Assembly: GCA_964531695.1 (NCBI GenBank)
Contig: CAZHEH010000008.1
Location: 34,183-98,182, forward strand
Direction: 5' to 3'
Source: JAGXKT01 sp964531695
Lineage (GTDB): Bacteria > Planctomycetota > Phycisphaerae > SM23-33
Length of the DNA stretch: 64,000 nt
Below the pieces are notes generated by a model, which was not told where the DNA came from, made no database searches, and saw only the letters and a program-made list of their open reading frames with translations. Shown here in pieces: positions 8,444 to 15,992 of the stretch (the first letter of the stretch is position 1; each line of letters begins with the position of its first letter). Position numbers and translations under genes: made by a program.

Positions 8444-8568
8444 CGGCCCGCGGGGCGTGGCAATAGCAAAGTCACCCCTGAATCCGGTCGATACATCGCA
8501 TCGTGTAGCTGCGCCCGGCCGCACAGGCCGGGCATGCCGCGGAGTTCGCGCGGCAGAAAGGCTCAGCG

Positions 8569-9501
8569 ATGGCGCCTGACAACTTCCGCCCCCCGACCGG
8601 CCTGCTCGTATCGCTCCCGCTCGCGCTGGGCATGATCGCGCTGTTTTTCGTCCCCTGGTTCGAGGTGTCCTGCGGCGGCGCGGATGAGTTCGTGCCGCGA
8701 GGCATGGAGCAGTACGTTGACGTGCCCGACGAGGACGAGGTTCTTTGCACCGCCACCGGTCTGGAGTTCGCCCAGGGCGAGATGACCGGGCAATACGACG
8801 GAATGGTGCAACTCCAGGACGGCCTGGAGGAGAACGACCTCCCACGGAAGCGGTCCTGGGCGTATCTGGCTCTGGGAATGCCGGCGCTGATCGCCCTTCT
8901 GAGCATGCTGGGGCTGATCGGTGCGCTGCCTCCCTCGGCCGTGGGCAAGGGCATCGCCCTGTTCGGGCTGGTCGGCCTCGCGTGCATGGTGGGCGTATGG
9001 TCCGTGGACTACATCGCCGACGACATCATCGTCAGCTTGAAGGATCAGGCCGGCGAGAGCGGCGCGAGCGTGTGTCCCAAGGCGATCTTCGAGGCCCGGG
9101 AACGTCTGGGCGAGCTGATCGTGTCGCGCTTCACGCCGTGGTTCTATGTGGCGATGGGGCTCCACGGCGTGACCTCGGTCGCGGGGCTGGCCGTGGCGGC
9201 CGCGCCGGGACGGGTGGCGTTGGCCAGCACCTCACGGGAAACCGCGACCCCGGCGTATGCGACGCACGACTATCTCCCGCGCGCCGGCAGCGCCGGCCCG
9301 CCGCCGCGTGCGGCCCAGCCGTCGTTCAGCTCCTCGCCCGAGGGCTCGGCCGAGTTCCGCACGCCCTCTTCGCGGGAAAATGCCTCCGCGCCGGCCGGGC
9401 CGAGCCCGGCGTCCCTGCCGCCGTCCGTGCCCCCCGCGAGTGCCGCCCCGCCGCCGCCCGCCGACGACGAGGACGCCATCAGCTTCGGCGAGGACATCTG
9501 A
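8569..9501 (+). CDS. membrane protein with proline-rich tail, unknown function
   Basis: 310 residues from ATG 8569 (AGAAAGG upstream). Hydrophobic segments lie near residues 10-30, 100-120, 127-147 and 188-210. The loop between the first two is acidic and contains two cysteines (VSCGG and VLCTATG). After about residue 215 the protein becomes a disordered tail very rich in Pro, Ala and Ser, ending in the acidic DDEDAISFGEDI. No enzyme motif is visible. It lies between the fucosidase and a radical SAM gene on the same strand, but with its own 125-bp leader, so no functional link is implied. Confidence 0.75.
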   Translation: MAPDNFRPPTGLLVSLPLALGMIALFFVPWFEVSCGGADEFVPRGMEQYVDVPDEDEVLCTATGLEFAQGEMTGQYDGMVQLQDGLEENDLPRKRSWAYLALGMPALIALLSMLGLIGALPPSAVGKGIALFGLVGLACMVGVWSVDYIADDIIVSLKDQAGESGASVCPKAIFEARERLGELIVSRFTPWFYVAMGLHGVTSVAGLAVAAAPGRVALASTSRETATPAYATHDYLPRAGSAGPPPRAAQPSFSSSPEGSAEFRTPSSRENASAPAGPSPASLPPSVPPASAAPPPPADDEDAISFGEDI

Positions 9502-9568
9502 CACGCAGCGCGAGTCCCTCCGGCGCGCCTCGCGCCCGCTCCCTGGCATCGCGCAGCCCCCACGGCGC

Positions 9569-9598
9569 TTGCTTCCCGCGCGCCGGCGGCGGTAGAGT
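9569..9598 (+). promoter_or_regulatory. candidate promoter giving a leaderless radical SAM mRNA
   Basis: TTGCTT (9569-9574), 18-bp spacer, TAGAGT (9593-9598). A start site 7 bp after the -10 box would fall at about 9605, right at ATG 9606, so the transcript may be leaderless; no ribosome-binding sequence is seen before this ATG. Confidence 0.5.
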
Positions 9599-9605
9599 AG
9601 CCGCG

Positions 9606-10631
9606 ATGGACGCCGATTCGTTCAGTCCCGCCCGCAAAAAGTGGCGACTCTTTCGGGCCTGGGCCGGGCGGCACCCGGTCTGGTGCGCCTGGCAGGTGAC
9701 CTACCGCTGCAACTTTCGCTGCCGCTTCTGCGGCTACTGGCGAGACCCCCTCGGGCGACGGCCGGAGCCGAGCCCGGCCACCTATGCCGCGGGGGCGAAG
9801 AAGCTTTCCCAGCTCGGTACGCTGCTGATCTCGCTGGCCGGCGGCGAGCCCATGCTGCGGGCCGACCTGCCCGAGATCGTCCGCGCCGTCGGGCGATACC
9901 ACTTCCCGTTCATCACGACCAACGGCTGGTTCGTCACGCCGGACACCGCGCGGGAGCTGATGCGGGCCGGCGCTTGGGGCGTGTCCGTCAGTATCGACTA
10001 CGCGCAGCCGGCCCGACACGACGAGCGCCGCGGCATGGCCGGAGCGTGGGAGCAGGCCTGGCGCGCGGTCGAGCTGCTCTCGGCGGCGCGGGTCCACAAG
10101 TGGCAACGGGTCAACGTGATGGCCGTCCTGATGGACGACAACATCGACGACCTCGAGCCGCTGCTGGCCATGGCCGCCGAGCGAAACGCGTACCTCATGG
10201 TGCAGCCGTACGGAACGCGGAAGACCGGCTCGAAGGCCTACTGCCACAACGACGGGGCCGTCGCCCCACGGCTGCTGGAGTTGCGGCGTCGGTACCCGAA
10301 TTTCCTGTCCAACCCGGCTTACCTCGCCCGGTTCGACGATTTCCTGCACGGAGGAGTGTCCGGCTGCCAGGCCGGGCGGGCGTTCTTCAACATCGACTCG
10401 ACCGGGGACGTGGCCGTCTGCGTCGAGAGCAAGGACAGACCCGTGGCGAATCTGTACCGCGACGACGTGTGGACCATCCGCCGGGCCTTGGGGGCCGCCG
10501 CCCGGGCGAACACCTGCCGCGACTGCTGGTACAACTGTCGCGGCGAGATCGAAATGCTCTACCACGCCTCCGGACTGGCCCGCTCGCTGCCGACGCTTCT
10601 GTTCGACCGCGGCGCGCCTCGCGACCGCTGA
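9606..10631 (+). CDS. radical SAM protein with SPASM-like C-terminus
   Basis: 341 residues. The CxxxCxxC cluster motif that binds the SAM-cleaving [4Fe-4S] centre is C35-C39-C42 (YRCNFRCRFCGYW). The SAM-contact block SLAGGEPML follows, then a TIM-barrel-like middle. The C-terminal third has further cysteines (SGCQAG, VAVCVES, CRDCWYNC), as in SPASM proteins that carry auxiliary clusters. The best-known relatives modify peptides or small molecules, but no precursor peptide gene is next to it, so the substrate is unknown. The upstream ATG 9606 is set by the onset of family similarity; the frame is open far upstream without sensible sequence. Confidence 0.88.
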   Translation: MDADSFSPARKKWRLFRAWAGRHPVWCAWQVTYRCNFRCRFCGYWRDPLGRRPEPSPATYAAGAKKLSQLGTLLISLAGGEPMLRADLPEIVRAVGRYHFPFITTNGWFVTPDTARELMRAGAWGVSVSIDYAQPARHDERRGMAGAWEQAWRAVELLSAARVHKWQRVNVMAVLMDDNIDDLEPLLAMAAERNAYLMVQPYGTRKTGSKAYCHNDGAVAPRLLELRRRYPNFLSNPAYLARFDDFLHGGVSGCQAGRAFFNIDSTGDVAVCVESKDRPVANLYRDDVWTIRRALGAAARANTCRDCWYNCRGEIEMLYHASGLARSLPTLLFDRGAPRDR

Positions 10632-10729
10632 GGCCCCGGCAGCCCTGCCAGGCAGGGCCGAATCCGGCACACTCGGCCGCCCGCGCATGGCTCGTGCGGG
10701 CACGGCCGGAGCATTCGCATCCGACCCGC

Positions 10730-10758
10730 TTGCCTTCCCCCATGGGATGCTCTAGGGT
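10730..10758 (+). promoter_or_regulatory. candidate promoter for the small-peptide/TauE operon
   Basis: TTGCCT (10730-10735), 17-bp spacer, TAGGGT (10753-10758), about 27 bp before the ATG of the 44-residue gene. Confidence 0.5.
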
Positions 10759-10784
10759 CTGGCTTTCCCGCCGGAGTGAGTCGC

Positions 10785-10919
10785 ATGCATCCCCTGCTGA
10801 AGATCGCGCTGTACGTACTGGTGCCCCTGTTTTGGGGTGTGGGAGTGGAGTACGCCTTCGCGAAGATCCGACGCTACCGTCGCCGCAGCGCGGCTCGTCG
10901 AAAGGAGTCTGGCGGATGA
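10785..10919 (+). CDS. 44-residue membrane peptide coupled to the TauE/SafE permease
   Basis: The 44-codon frame starts at ATG 10785 with a GGAG ribosome site at 10772-10775 and a candidate promoter upstream. One hydrophobic helix (LLKIALYVLVPLFWGVGVEY) is followed by a strongly basic tail (RRYRRRSAARRK), giving a single-pass peptide with a positive cytoplasmic end. Its TGA overlaps the ATG of the permease gene as ATGA, so the two are translationally coupled. Such a layout suggests an accessory subunit or assembly factor of the permease; this is inference and I know no named family. Confidence 0.75.
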   Translation: MHPLLKIALYVLVPLFWGVGVEYAFAKIRRYRRRSAARRKESGG

Positions 10920-11821
10920 TGGCGGCCGTCCCGGACTGGTTTGGCGATCTGCTGACGCTGCCCCCGGCCGAGCTGGCCGAGGGCTGGGCCCTGCTGGTGT
11001 TGCTGTTGGGTCTCGGGCTGGGAATCGGTGTGCTGACGGGCCTGTTCGGCGTGGGCGGGGCGTTCCTGCTGAACCCGTTGCTGATCGTCCTCGTGGGCAT
11101 TCCGGAGACGATGGTCATCGGCAGCAGCTTGAGCTTCACCATCGGCACGGGCGCCGGCGGCACGGCCCGGCACATGCGAAACCGGAACGTCGAGTTCCGC
11201 AGCATGCTCCTCCTCGGCCTTGGCGCGGTGGTCGGCGCGATCCTCGGTGCGGACGTACTGCAATGGCTCAAGGGGGCGATGGACGCCGTCACATTCGAGT
11301 CCTTCATCCTGTCGCTCTACCTCGCGATGCTCTTGCTGACGTCGTATCTGACGTTCCGCGACCCCAAGGAGGGCGCTCACAGCAAGAGCTTGCTCCAGCG
11401 GGTCGCGCTGCCGCCGCGGGTGAGCTTGCCGGGCGCCGGCCTCCGGGGCGTCTCCCTGCCGGGGCTCCTCCTCGTCGGCGCGGTCATCGGCGTGGCCAAG
11501 GGCTTGCTCGGCATCGGCGGCGGCGTGCTGTTCATGCCGCTATTGCTGCTTGTCGTCGGTCTGTCGGCCCACCAAGCGGTCGGGACGAGCTTGGGCGTGG
11601 TCCTGTTCAGTTCGATCGCGGGAACCATCCAGCATGCCACGCACGGCAACGTGAATCTCGTGCTCGTAATGTCCTTGGTGGTCGGCAGTTCCGTCGGCGT
11701 ACAGTTCGGCGCTCACCTTTGCGAGCGGCTCAACGCCCGGCGGCTGCGCCGCTCCTTCGCGGGCATCGCCTTCCTGGCGGCCGTGATGATCGCCGCCAAG
11801 CTCGCGAGCAAGCTTATCTGA
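10916..11821 (+). CDS. TauE/SafE-family anion permease
   Basis: 301 residues with eight or so hydrophobic helices in two similar halves, each opening with a glycine-rich motif (LTGLFGVGGAFLLNPLLI at the front and AKGLLGIGGGVLFMPLLL in the second half), the hallmark of the TauE/SafE (PF01925) family. Characterised members export sulfite, sulfoacetate or related sulfur and organic anions across the inner membrane. The first helix is preceded by ~25 amphipathic residues. It begins inside the stop codon of the 44-residue membrane peptide. Substrate cannot be deduced here as no sulfur-metabolism gene is adjacent. Confidence 0.92.
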   Translation: MMAAVPDWFGDLLTLPPAELAEGWALLVLLLGLGLGIGVLTGLFGVGGAFLLNPLLIVLVGIPETMVIGSSLSFTIGTGAGGTARHMRNRNVEFRSMLLLGLGAVVGAILGADVLQWLKGAMDAVTFESFILSLYLAMLLLTSYLTFRDPKEGAHSKSLLQRVALPPRVSLPGAGLRGVSLPGLLLVGAVIGVAKGLLGIGGGVLFMPLLLLVVGLSAHQAVGTSLGVVLFSSIAGTIQHATHGNVNLVLVMSLVVGSSVGVQFGAHLCERLNARRLRRSFAGIAFLAAVMIAAKLASKLI

Positions 11822-11837
11822 CAGTCACGATTTGGCG

Positions 11838-11866
11838 TTGACTTGACCTCGCCGGCGGCATAGCTT
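11838..11866 (+). promoter_or_regulatory. candidate promoter for the exported 220-residue protein
   Basis: TTGACT (11838-11843), 17-bp spacer, TAGCTT (11861-11866), 64 bp before ATG 11931. Confidence 0.55.
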
Positions 11867-11930
11867 GTGTGCAGTCGGCAGTTTATCTGTGCCGATACGT
11901 CCACGGGACGATCCAAGGCAGGAGCCCACC

Positions 11931-12593
11931 ATGAGACACAAAGCCGCGGCCGTCGGACTCACGCTGGCCATGCTGTTCCTTGTCGCGGGTGACAGCTCGG
12001 GACGGATCCCCCGCCCGTCCGTGACGGAGGAGAACTGGCAGCTCGAGTTTGAGTTCAAGGCCCTCGAGCCGATTCAGTTGGAGGTCGCCGGCGAGCGCCG
12101 AACGTACTGGTACCTTCGCTACACCGTGATCAACCGCACCGGCGACGACCGGCCCTTCACGCCCGACTTCACGCTGTACTCGGAGCGGGGCGAGTTGCAT
12201 CAGGCGGGCTTCCAGGTGCCGCATCAGGCGTACGAGATCATCCGCAAGCGGCACAATGACCCCCTGCTCCGCACGCCGGTGGGCATGATGGGCAAGCTGC
12301 TCCAGGGCGAGGACAACGCCAAGCACGGCATCGCCATTTGGCCGGACTTCGACGCCGAGAGCGGCTTCGTGGACATCTTCGTCGGCGGACTCAGCGGCGA
12401 GGTCCAGGAGATCCCACTGCCCAAGCCGATCAAGAAGACACTGCGCCTGCCCGACGGGAAGACCAAGGAAATCACGAAGCGCACGCTGATCCTGTCCAAG
12501 ACGCTGAACCTTCGTTTCAAGATCGCGGGAGAGGTAGCGGCCCGCCATCGCGCCGAGCCGGAGCTGGTCTTCGGCAAGTGGGTGATGCGGTAG
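11931..12593 (+). CDS. exported protein of planctomycete type, unknown function
   Basis: 220 residues from ATG 11931, which has AGGAG nine bases upstream. An N-terminal signal peptide (basic MRHK, then a hydrophobic core up to about residue 20) is followed by a beta-rich mature part with WQLEFEFKALEPIQL, YWYLRYTVINRTGDDRPFTP and FTLYSERGE. These phrases describe an Ig-like or beta-sandwich fold seen in exported hypothetical proteins that I associate with Planctomycetota. No catalytic motif is visible. The frame is open from 11865, but that would bury the signal peptide, so I kept 11931. Confidence 0.75.
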   Translation: MRHKAAAVGLTLAMLFLVAGDSSGRIPRPSVTEENWQLEFEFKALEPIQLEVAGERRTYWYLRYTVINRTGDDRPFTPDFTLYSERGELHQAGFQVPHQAYEIIRKRHNDPLLRTPVGMMGKLLQGEDNAKHGIAIWPDFDAESGFVDIFVGGLSGEVQEIPLPKPIKKTLRLPDGKTKEITKRTLILSKTLNLRFKIAGEVAARHRAEPELVFGKWVMR

Positions 12594-12596
12594 CAC

Positions 12597-12625
12597 TTGA
12601 CGCCGGACGGGCGCGCGAGTACGAT
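12597..12625 (+). promoter_or_regulatory. candidate promoter for rpmA-obg
   Basis: TTGACG (12597-12602), 17-bp spacer, TACGAT (12620-12625), 72 bp before the rpmA start. A second TTGAC at 12639 has no good partner. Confidence 0.5.
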
Positions 12626-12696
12626 AACTGATCTGTACTTGACCCCAAACTCCAACCGTATCCGCCGACGGCGGGACCGATAGCGGAGCCGAAGCC

Positions 12697-12930
12697 ATGG
12701 CACACAAGAAGGGACAGGGATCGACGCGCAACGGGCGCGACAGCAACGCCCAGCGGCGCGGCGTGAAGCGATACGGCGGGCAGGCCGTCCAGGCCGGCGG
12801 CATCATCATCCGCCAGTGCGGCACGCCGTTCAAGCCCGGCGCCAACGTCCGCAGGGGCCGCGACGACACGTTGTTCGCCGTCGCCGACGGCAAGGTAAGC
12901 TTCCGTGGGAGATACGTCGACGTCGTCTGA
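12697..12930 (+). CDS. rpmA: 50S ribosomal protein L27
   Basis: 77 residues; begins MAHKKGQGSTRNGRDSNAQR, the diagnostic L27 start, and continues with GGIIIRQCGTPFKPG. L27 reaches into the peptidyl-transferase centre with its N-terminal arm. The protein is slightly short: the usual lysine-rich end after the SF/RG block is reduced to RGRYVDVV. It is followed by obg, the common order in bacteria, but rplU (L21), which usually precedes rpmA, is absent: an exported-protein gene is there instead. Confidence 0.97.
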   Translation: MAHKKGQGSTRNGRDSNAQRRGVKRYGGQAVQAGGIIIRQCGTPFKPGANVRRGRDDTLFAVADGKVSFRGRYVDVV

Positions 12931-12969
12931 CGCCCGCGCGCCCCACGACAGATTCCGGTACGGCCATTC

Positions 12970-13000
12970 CAGCCCCCGTCCGCAGCCCGGCCGGGGGCTG
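12970..13000 (+). terminator. hairpin between rpmA and obg (possible attenuator)
   Basis: CAGCCCCCG (12970-12978) pairs with CGGGGGCTG (12992-13000) around a 13-base loop. There is no T run afterwards, so it is more likely a processing or attenuation hairpin than a full terminator. Confidence 0.3.
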
Positions 13001-13035
13001 AATCGTGCCAGCCCCCCGCACAGCCGCATCTCGCC

Positions 13036-14022
13036 ATGTTCGTAGACGAAGCCGAAATCATCGCCATCGCCGGAGACGGCGGCGATGGCTGCGTCGCCTT
13101 TCGCCGGGAGAAGTTCGTGCCCCGCGGCGGTCCGAGCGGCGGAGACGGAGGACGCGGCGGCAGCGTGTACCTCGTCGCCGACGCGGCGTACAACACGCTT
13201 CAGCACCTGGCCGGGAAGCATCACTGGCGGGCCGAGCAAGGCGGGCGCGGCGAGGGCGGCAATCGCCACGGCCGCAAGGGGCAGGCCCTGCACGTTCGCG
13301 TCCCGCCGGGGACCGTCATCCGAGACGCGGTGACGCAACTGACGCTCAAGGACCTCGCCGCGGAGGGAGAGTCCGTTTGCGTCGCCGCCGGCGGCCGGGG
13401 CGGTCGCGGCAACGCCTTCTTCAAGAGCCCGACGAACCAGGCCCCCCGGAACGCCGAGCCGGGAGAGCCGGGCGAGCAGCGGACGGTCCACCTCGAGCTG
13501 AAGCTCATTGCCGACGCCGGCCTGGTCGGCAAGCCCAACGCCGGCAAGAGCACGCTGCTGTCGCGGCTGTCGGCCGCCCGGCCGAAGATCGCCGCGTACC
13601 CGTTCACTACGCTGGAGCCCTGCCTGGGCATCGTCGAGCTGAGCCGCTTCCGGCGCTTCATCATGGCGGACATCCCCGGCCTCATCGAGGGCGCCCACGC
13701 CGGCGCGGGGCTGGGCGACGAGTTCCTGCGCCACGTAGAGCGGACCCGCCTGCTCGTGCACGTAGTCGACATCCTCCCGCTCGAAGGAGACCCGGTCGCG
13801 GACTACCGGGCCATCCGGGCCGAGCTGGCCGGCTATTCGGACGCTCTCGCCGACACGCCCGAGATCGTCGTGGCGAACAAGATGGACCTGACCGGCGCGG
13901 CCGAGGCGCTCGACCGCCTGCGGCAAGAGGCCGGCGCGGAAGTTCACCCCGTCAGCGCCGTGACCGGCGAGGGCCTCGAGCCGCTGACCGAGCGAATCTG
14001 GCAAGCCCTTGCCCCCGAGTGA
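13036..14022 (+). CDS. obg: GTPase Obg/CgtA
   Basis: 328 residues. Residues 1-157 are the glycine-rich Obg fold (AGDGGDGCVAFRREK, GGPSGGDGGRGG, GRGGRGNAFF). The G domain follows with G1 GKPNAGKS (165-172), G3 DIPG (212-215) and G4 NKMD. Obg binds the 50S subunit and links ribosome maturation with stress. It lacks the optional C-terminal OCT domain, as in many phyla. The order rpmA-obg is conserved across bacteria. Its stop at 14022 lies 43 bp before the coaX start. Confidence 0.96.
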   Translation: MFVDEAEIIAIAGDGGDGCVAFRREKFVPRGGPSGGDGGRGGSVYLVADAAYNTLQHLAGKHHWRAEQGGRGEGGNRHGRKGQALHVRVPPGTVIRDAVTQLTLKDLAAEGESVCVAAGGRGGRGNAFFKSPTNQAPRNAEPGEPGEQRTVHLELKLIADAGLVGKPNAGKSTLLSRLSAARPKIAAYPFTTLEPCLGIVELSRFRRFIMADIPGLIEGAHAGAGLGDEFLRHVERTRLLVHVVDILPLEGDPVADYRAIRAELAGYSDALADTPEIVVANKMDLTGAAEALDRLRQEAGAEVHPVSAVTGEGLEPLTERIWQALAPE

Positions 14023-14065
14023 GCCGCGCGGACAATGGCAGGCGCCCCCCAAGCGAAAGAACCGG

Positions 14066-14851
14066 ATGGTAGGCACACACGACAAGATTCCGCACGTCCT
14101 GGCCTGTGACGTCGGCAACACGGCCGTGCATCTCGCACACGTCAACGGCGACTGCCTTACCCCGCAGGAGCGTCATACGATCGGCGACTTGGGCGACCTC
14201 GGCGGCGCGCTGGCCCGCCTTTGGGAAGCCATGCCGGAGCCGAAGAAACTCGTGGCCGCCAGCGTGAACCCGTCCGGCCTCAAGGCCCTGGAGGCCGCCG
14301 CCGCGGAGGCCACCGCTGTAGCGCCGCTGGTGGTCGGGCGAGAGCTGCCCCTGCCGATGCCGACGGAGGTCGAGCAGCCGAACGAGGTCGGCGTCGACCG
14401 GCTCTGCTGCGCCGTGGCCGCCTACGACCGCATCGGCGACGCGTGCGTGGTGGCGGACTTCGGCACGGCGATCACCGTCGACTGCGTCGGTCCCGACGGG
14501 GCCTTCCTGGGGGGAGCCATCCTGCCCGGGCTGCGAATGGCGGCCGAGTGCCTGCACACGAGCACCGCCGGCCTGCCGAGCATCCGGCCGCGCGAGGTCG
14601 ACTGGGTGTTCGGCAAGAACACGGAGCAGGCGATCCTCAGCGGGATCATCCGCGGCACGCGCGGCGCCTTACGGGAGCTGGTCGAGGCGTACGCGACCGA
14701 GTTGGGCCGCTGGCCCTCGCTCATCCTGACCGGCGGGGATGCGCGGCTGGTCTGCCCCGAACCTGGGGCGGAAGGGCTCGTGCAGGCCGTCGTCGACGAC
14801 CTGGTCCTGCGCGGCGTGGCGGCCGCGTATTACCGAACGCTGCTCCGCTGA
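14066..14851 (+). CDS. coaX: type III pantothenate kinase
   Basis: 261 residues from ATG 14066. It phosphorylates pantothenate in the first step of CoA synthesis. The phosphate-binding DVGNT motif begins at Asp15, the GVDRL block binds pantothenate, and ADFGTAITVDCV is the second ATPase motif of the acetate-kinase/actin-like fold; GGAILPGL and LTGGDA complete the family signature. GTG/ATG codons exist earlier (14009) but overlap the obg stop with unlike residues. Likely in one transcript with obg and the GTPase gene that starts 8 bp later. Confidence 0.93.
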   Translation: MVGTHDKIPHVLACDVGNTAVHLAHVNGDCLTPQERHTIGDLGDLGGALARLWEAMPEPKKLVAASVNPSGLKALEAAAAEATAVAPLVVGRELPLPMPTEVEQPNEVGVDRLCCAVAAYDRIGDACVVADFGTAITVDCVGPDGAFLGGAILPGLRMAAECLHTSTAGLPSIRPREVDWVFGKNTEQAILSGIIRGTRGALRELVEAYATELGRWPSLILTGGDARLVCPEPGAEGLVQAVVDDLVLRGVAAAYYRTLLR

Positions 14852-14858
14852 GCCACGC

Positions 14859-15980
14859 ATGCCCGCCGCAGAACCCACCACGGCCGCCCCGCTGACACCG
14901 CCCGGCCGCGGCGCAATCGGCATTATCGAGCTGCGCGGCCCACGGTGCGGGGCGATGCTCGCGGAGATATTCCGTGGGCCGAGCCCGGCGAGGCCCGGCG
15001 CGCTCTGCCTGGGCTGGCTCGTCGAACCGGACGGCACGCGGCTGGACCAGGTCCTGGTCCTGGCCGAAACCGGCCGCGCCGAAATCCACCTGCACGGTGG
15101 GCCGGGCGTCGAGCGGGCCGCTCTGGAACTGCTCGCCGCGCAGGGAGCCGAGGTCCGGGCGGCACGCGGCGGCGAAGGGCTGCCCGCCGAGCATCCCGCC
15201 TGGGCGAACCCCGCCATCGGCCGGGAGCTGCTGCGGGCGCTGCCCGATGCGCGCACGTCGCTTGTCGTCGCCGCCTTCGCGGCGCAATGGTCCGCCGGGC
15301 TGAGCCGCCTGGCGTGTGAGGCCCGCACAGCGGCTCGCCCCCCCGCCGAACTCGCGGCGGAGCTTCGGGCCACGGCCGGTCGCCTGCCGCGGATGCGGCG
15401 ATTGCTGGAGCCGGCCGAGGTGGTCATCGCCGGACCGCCGAACGCGGGCAAGTCGTCCCTGGCCAACGCCCTGGTCGAGCGGCAGGTCAGCGTCGTGCAT
15501 GATCGGCCGGGAACGACGCGCGACTGGGTCCGGGAGACGGCCTCCTTCGACGGAGTGCCGGTCGAGCTGACGGACACGGCCGGGCTTTGGGCCACGGAGG
15601 ACGCGATCGACGCCGAGGCCGTGGCGCGGGCCCGCCACCGGGCCGAACGGGCCGACCTCGTGCTGCTCGCCTCCCCCCGCGCCGCGGCCGCCGTTCCGGA
15701 ATGGCTGCACGCCTCGCGCGTGCTCCGTATCGCGACGAAGTCCGATCTGGTGCCTCCCGGCCCGGATGCGGACGTGTCGGTCTCGACCGTTACGGGAGAC
15801 GGGCTGCCGGCGCTTCGACTCGCCGCGGTCTCCGCGCTCGGCCTGGACGGCCTCGACCCGCAGGCACCGGCCGCATTCACACAGCGGCAGCGGCTGCTTC
15901 TCGAACGGGCGGCCGCGGCCACCGAGGCGGGCCGGACGAACGAGGCGACCGCGGCGCTGGACGAAATGCTCGGGGGCTGA
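14859..15980 (+). CDS. shortened MnmE/TrmE-like GTPase
   Basis: 373 residues against about 450 for MnmE. The start GRGAIGIIELRGP and HLHGGPGVERAALELL match the folate-binding N-domain of MnmE, the tRNA U34-modifying GTPase, and the G domain is intact: GPPNAGKS (192-199), GTTRD (218-222), DTAG (239-242), TKSD (293-296). However the family block normally reading like GEFTxRAFLNGK is absent, the helical domain is short, and the C-terminus ends in LDEMLGG with no CxGK motif, whose cysteine is essential in MnmE. So it is probably a divergent paralogue with another role, or a degenerate MnmE. No mnmG is nearby. It follows coaX by 7 bp. Confidence 0.8.
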   Translation: MPAAEPTTAAPLTPPGRGAIGIIELRGPRCGAMLAEIFRGPSPARPGALCLGWLVEPDGTRLDQVLVLAETGRAEIHLHGGPGVERAALELLAAQGAEVRAARGGEGLPAEHPAWANPAIGRELLRALPDARTSLVVAAFAAQWSAGLSRLACEARTAARPPAELAAELRATAGRLPRMRRLLEPAEVVIAGPPNAGKSSLANALVERQVSVVHDRPGTTRDWVRETASFDGVPVELTDTAGLWATEDAIDAEAVARARHRAERADLVLLASPRAAAAVPEWLHASRVLRIATKSDLVPPGPDADVSVSTVTGDGLPALRLAAVSALGLDGLDPQAPAAFTQRQRLLLERAAAATEAGRTNEATAALDEMLGG

Positions 15981-15992
15981 CGCCGACCCGCC

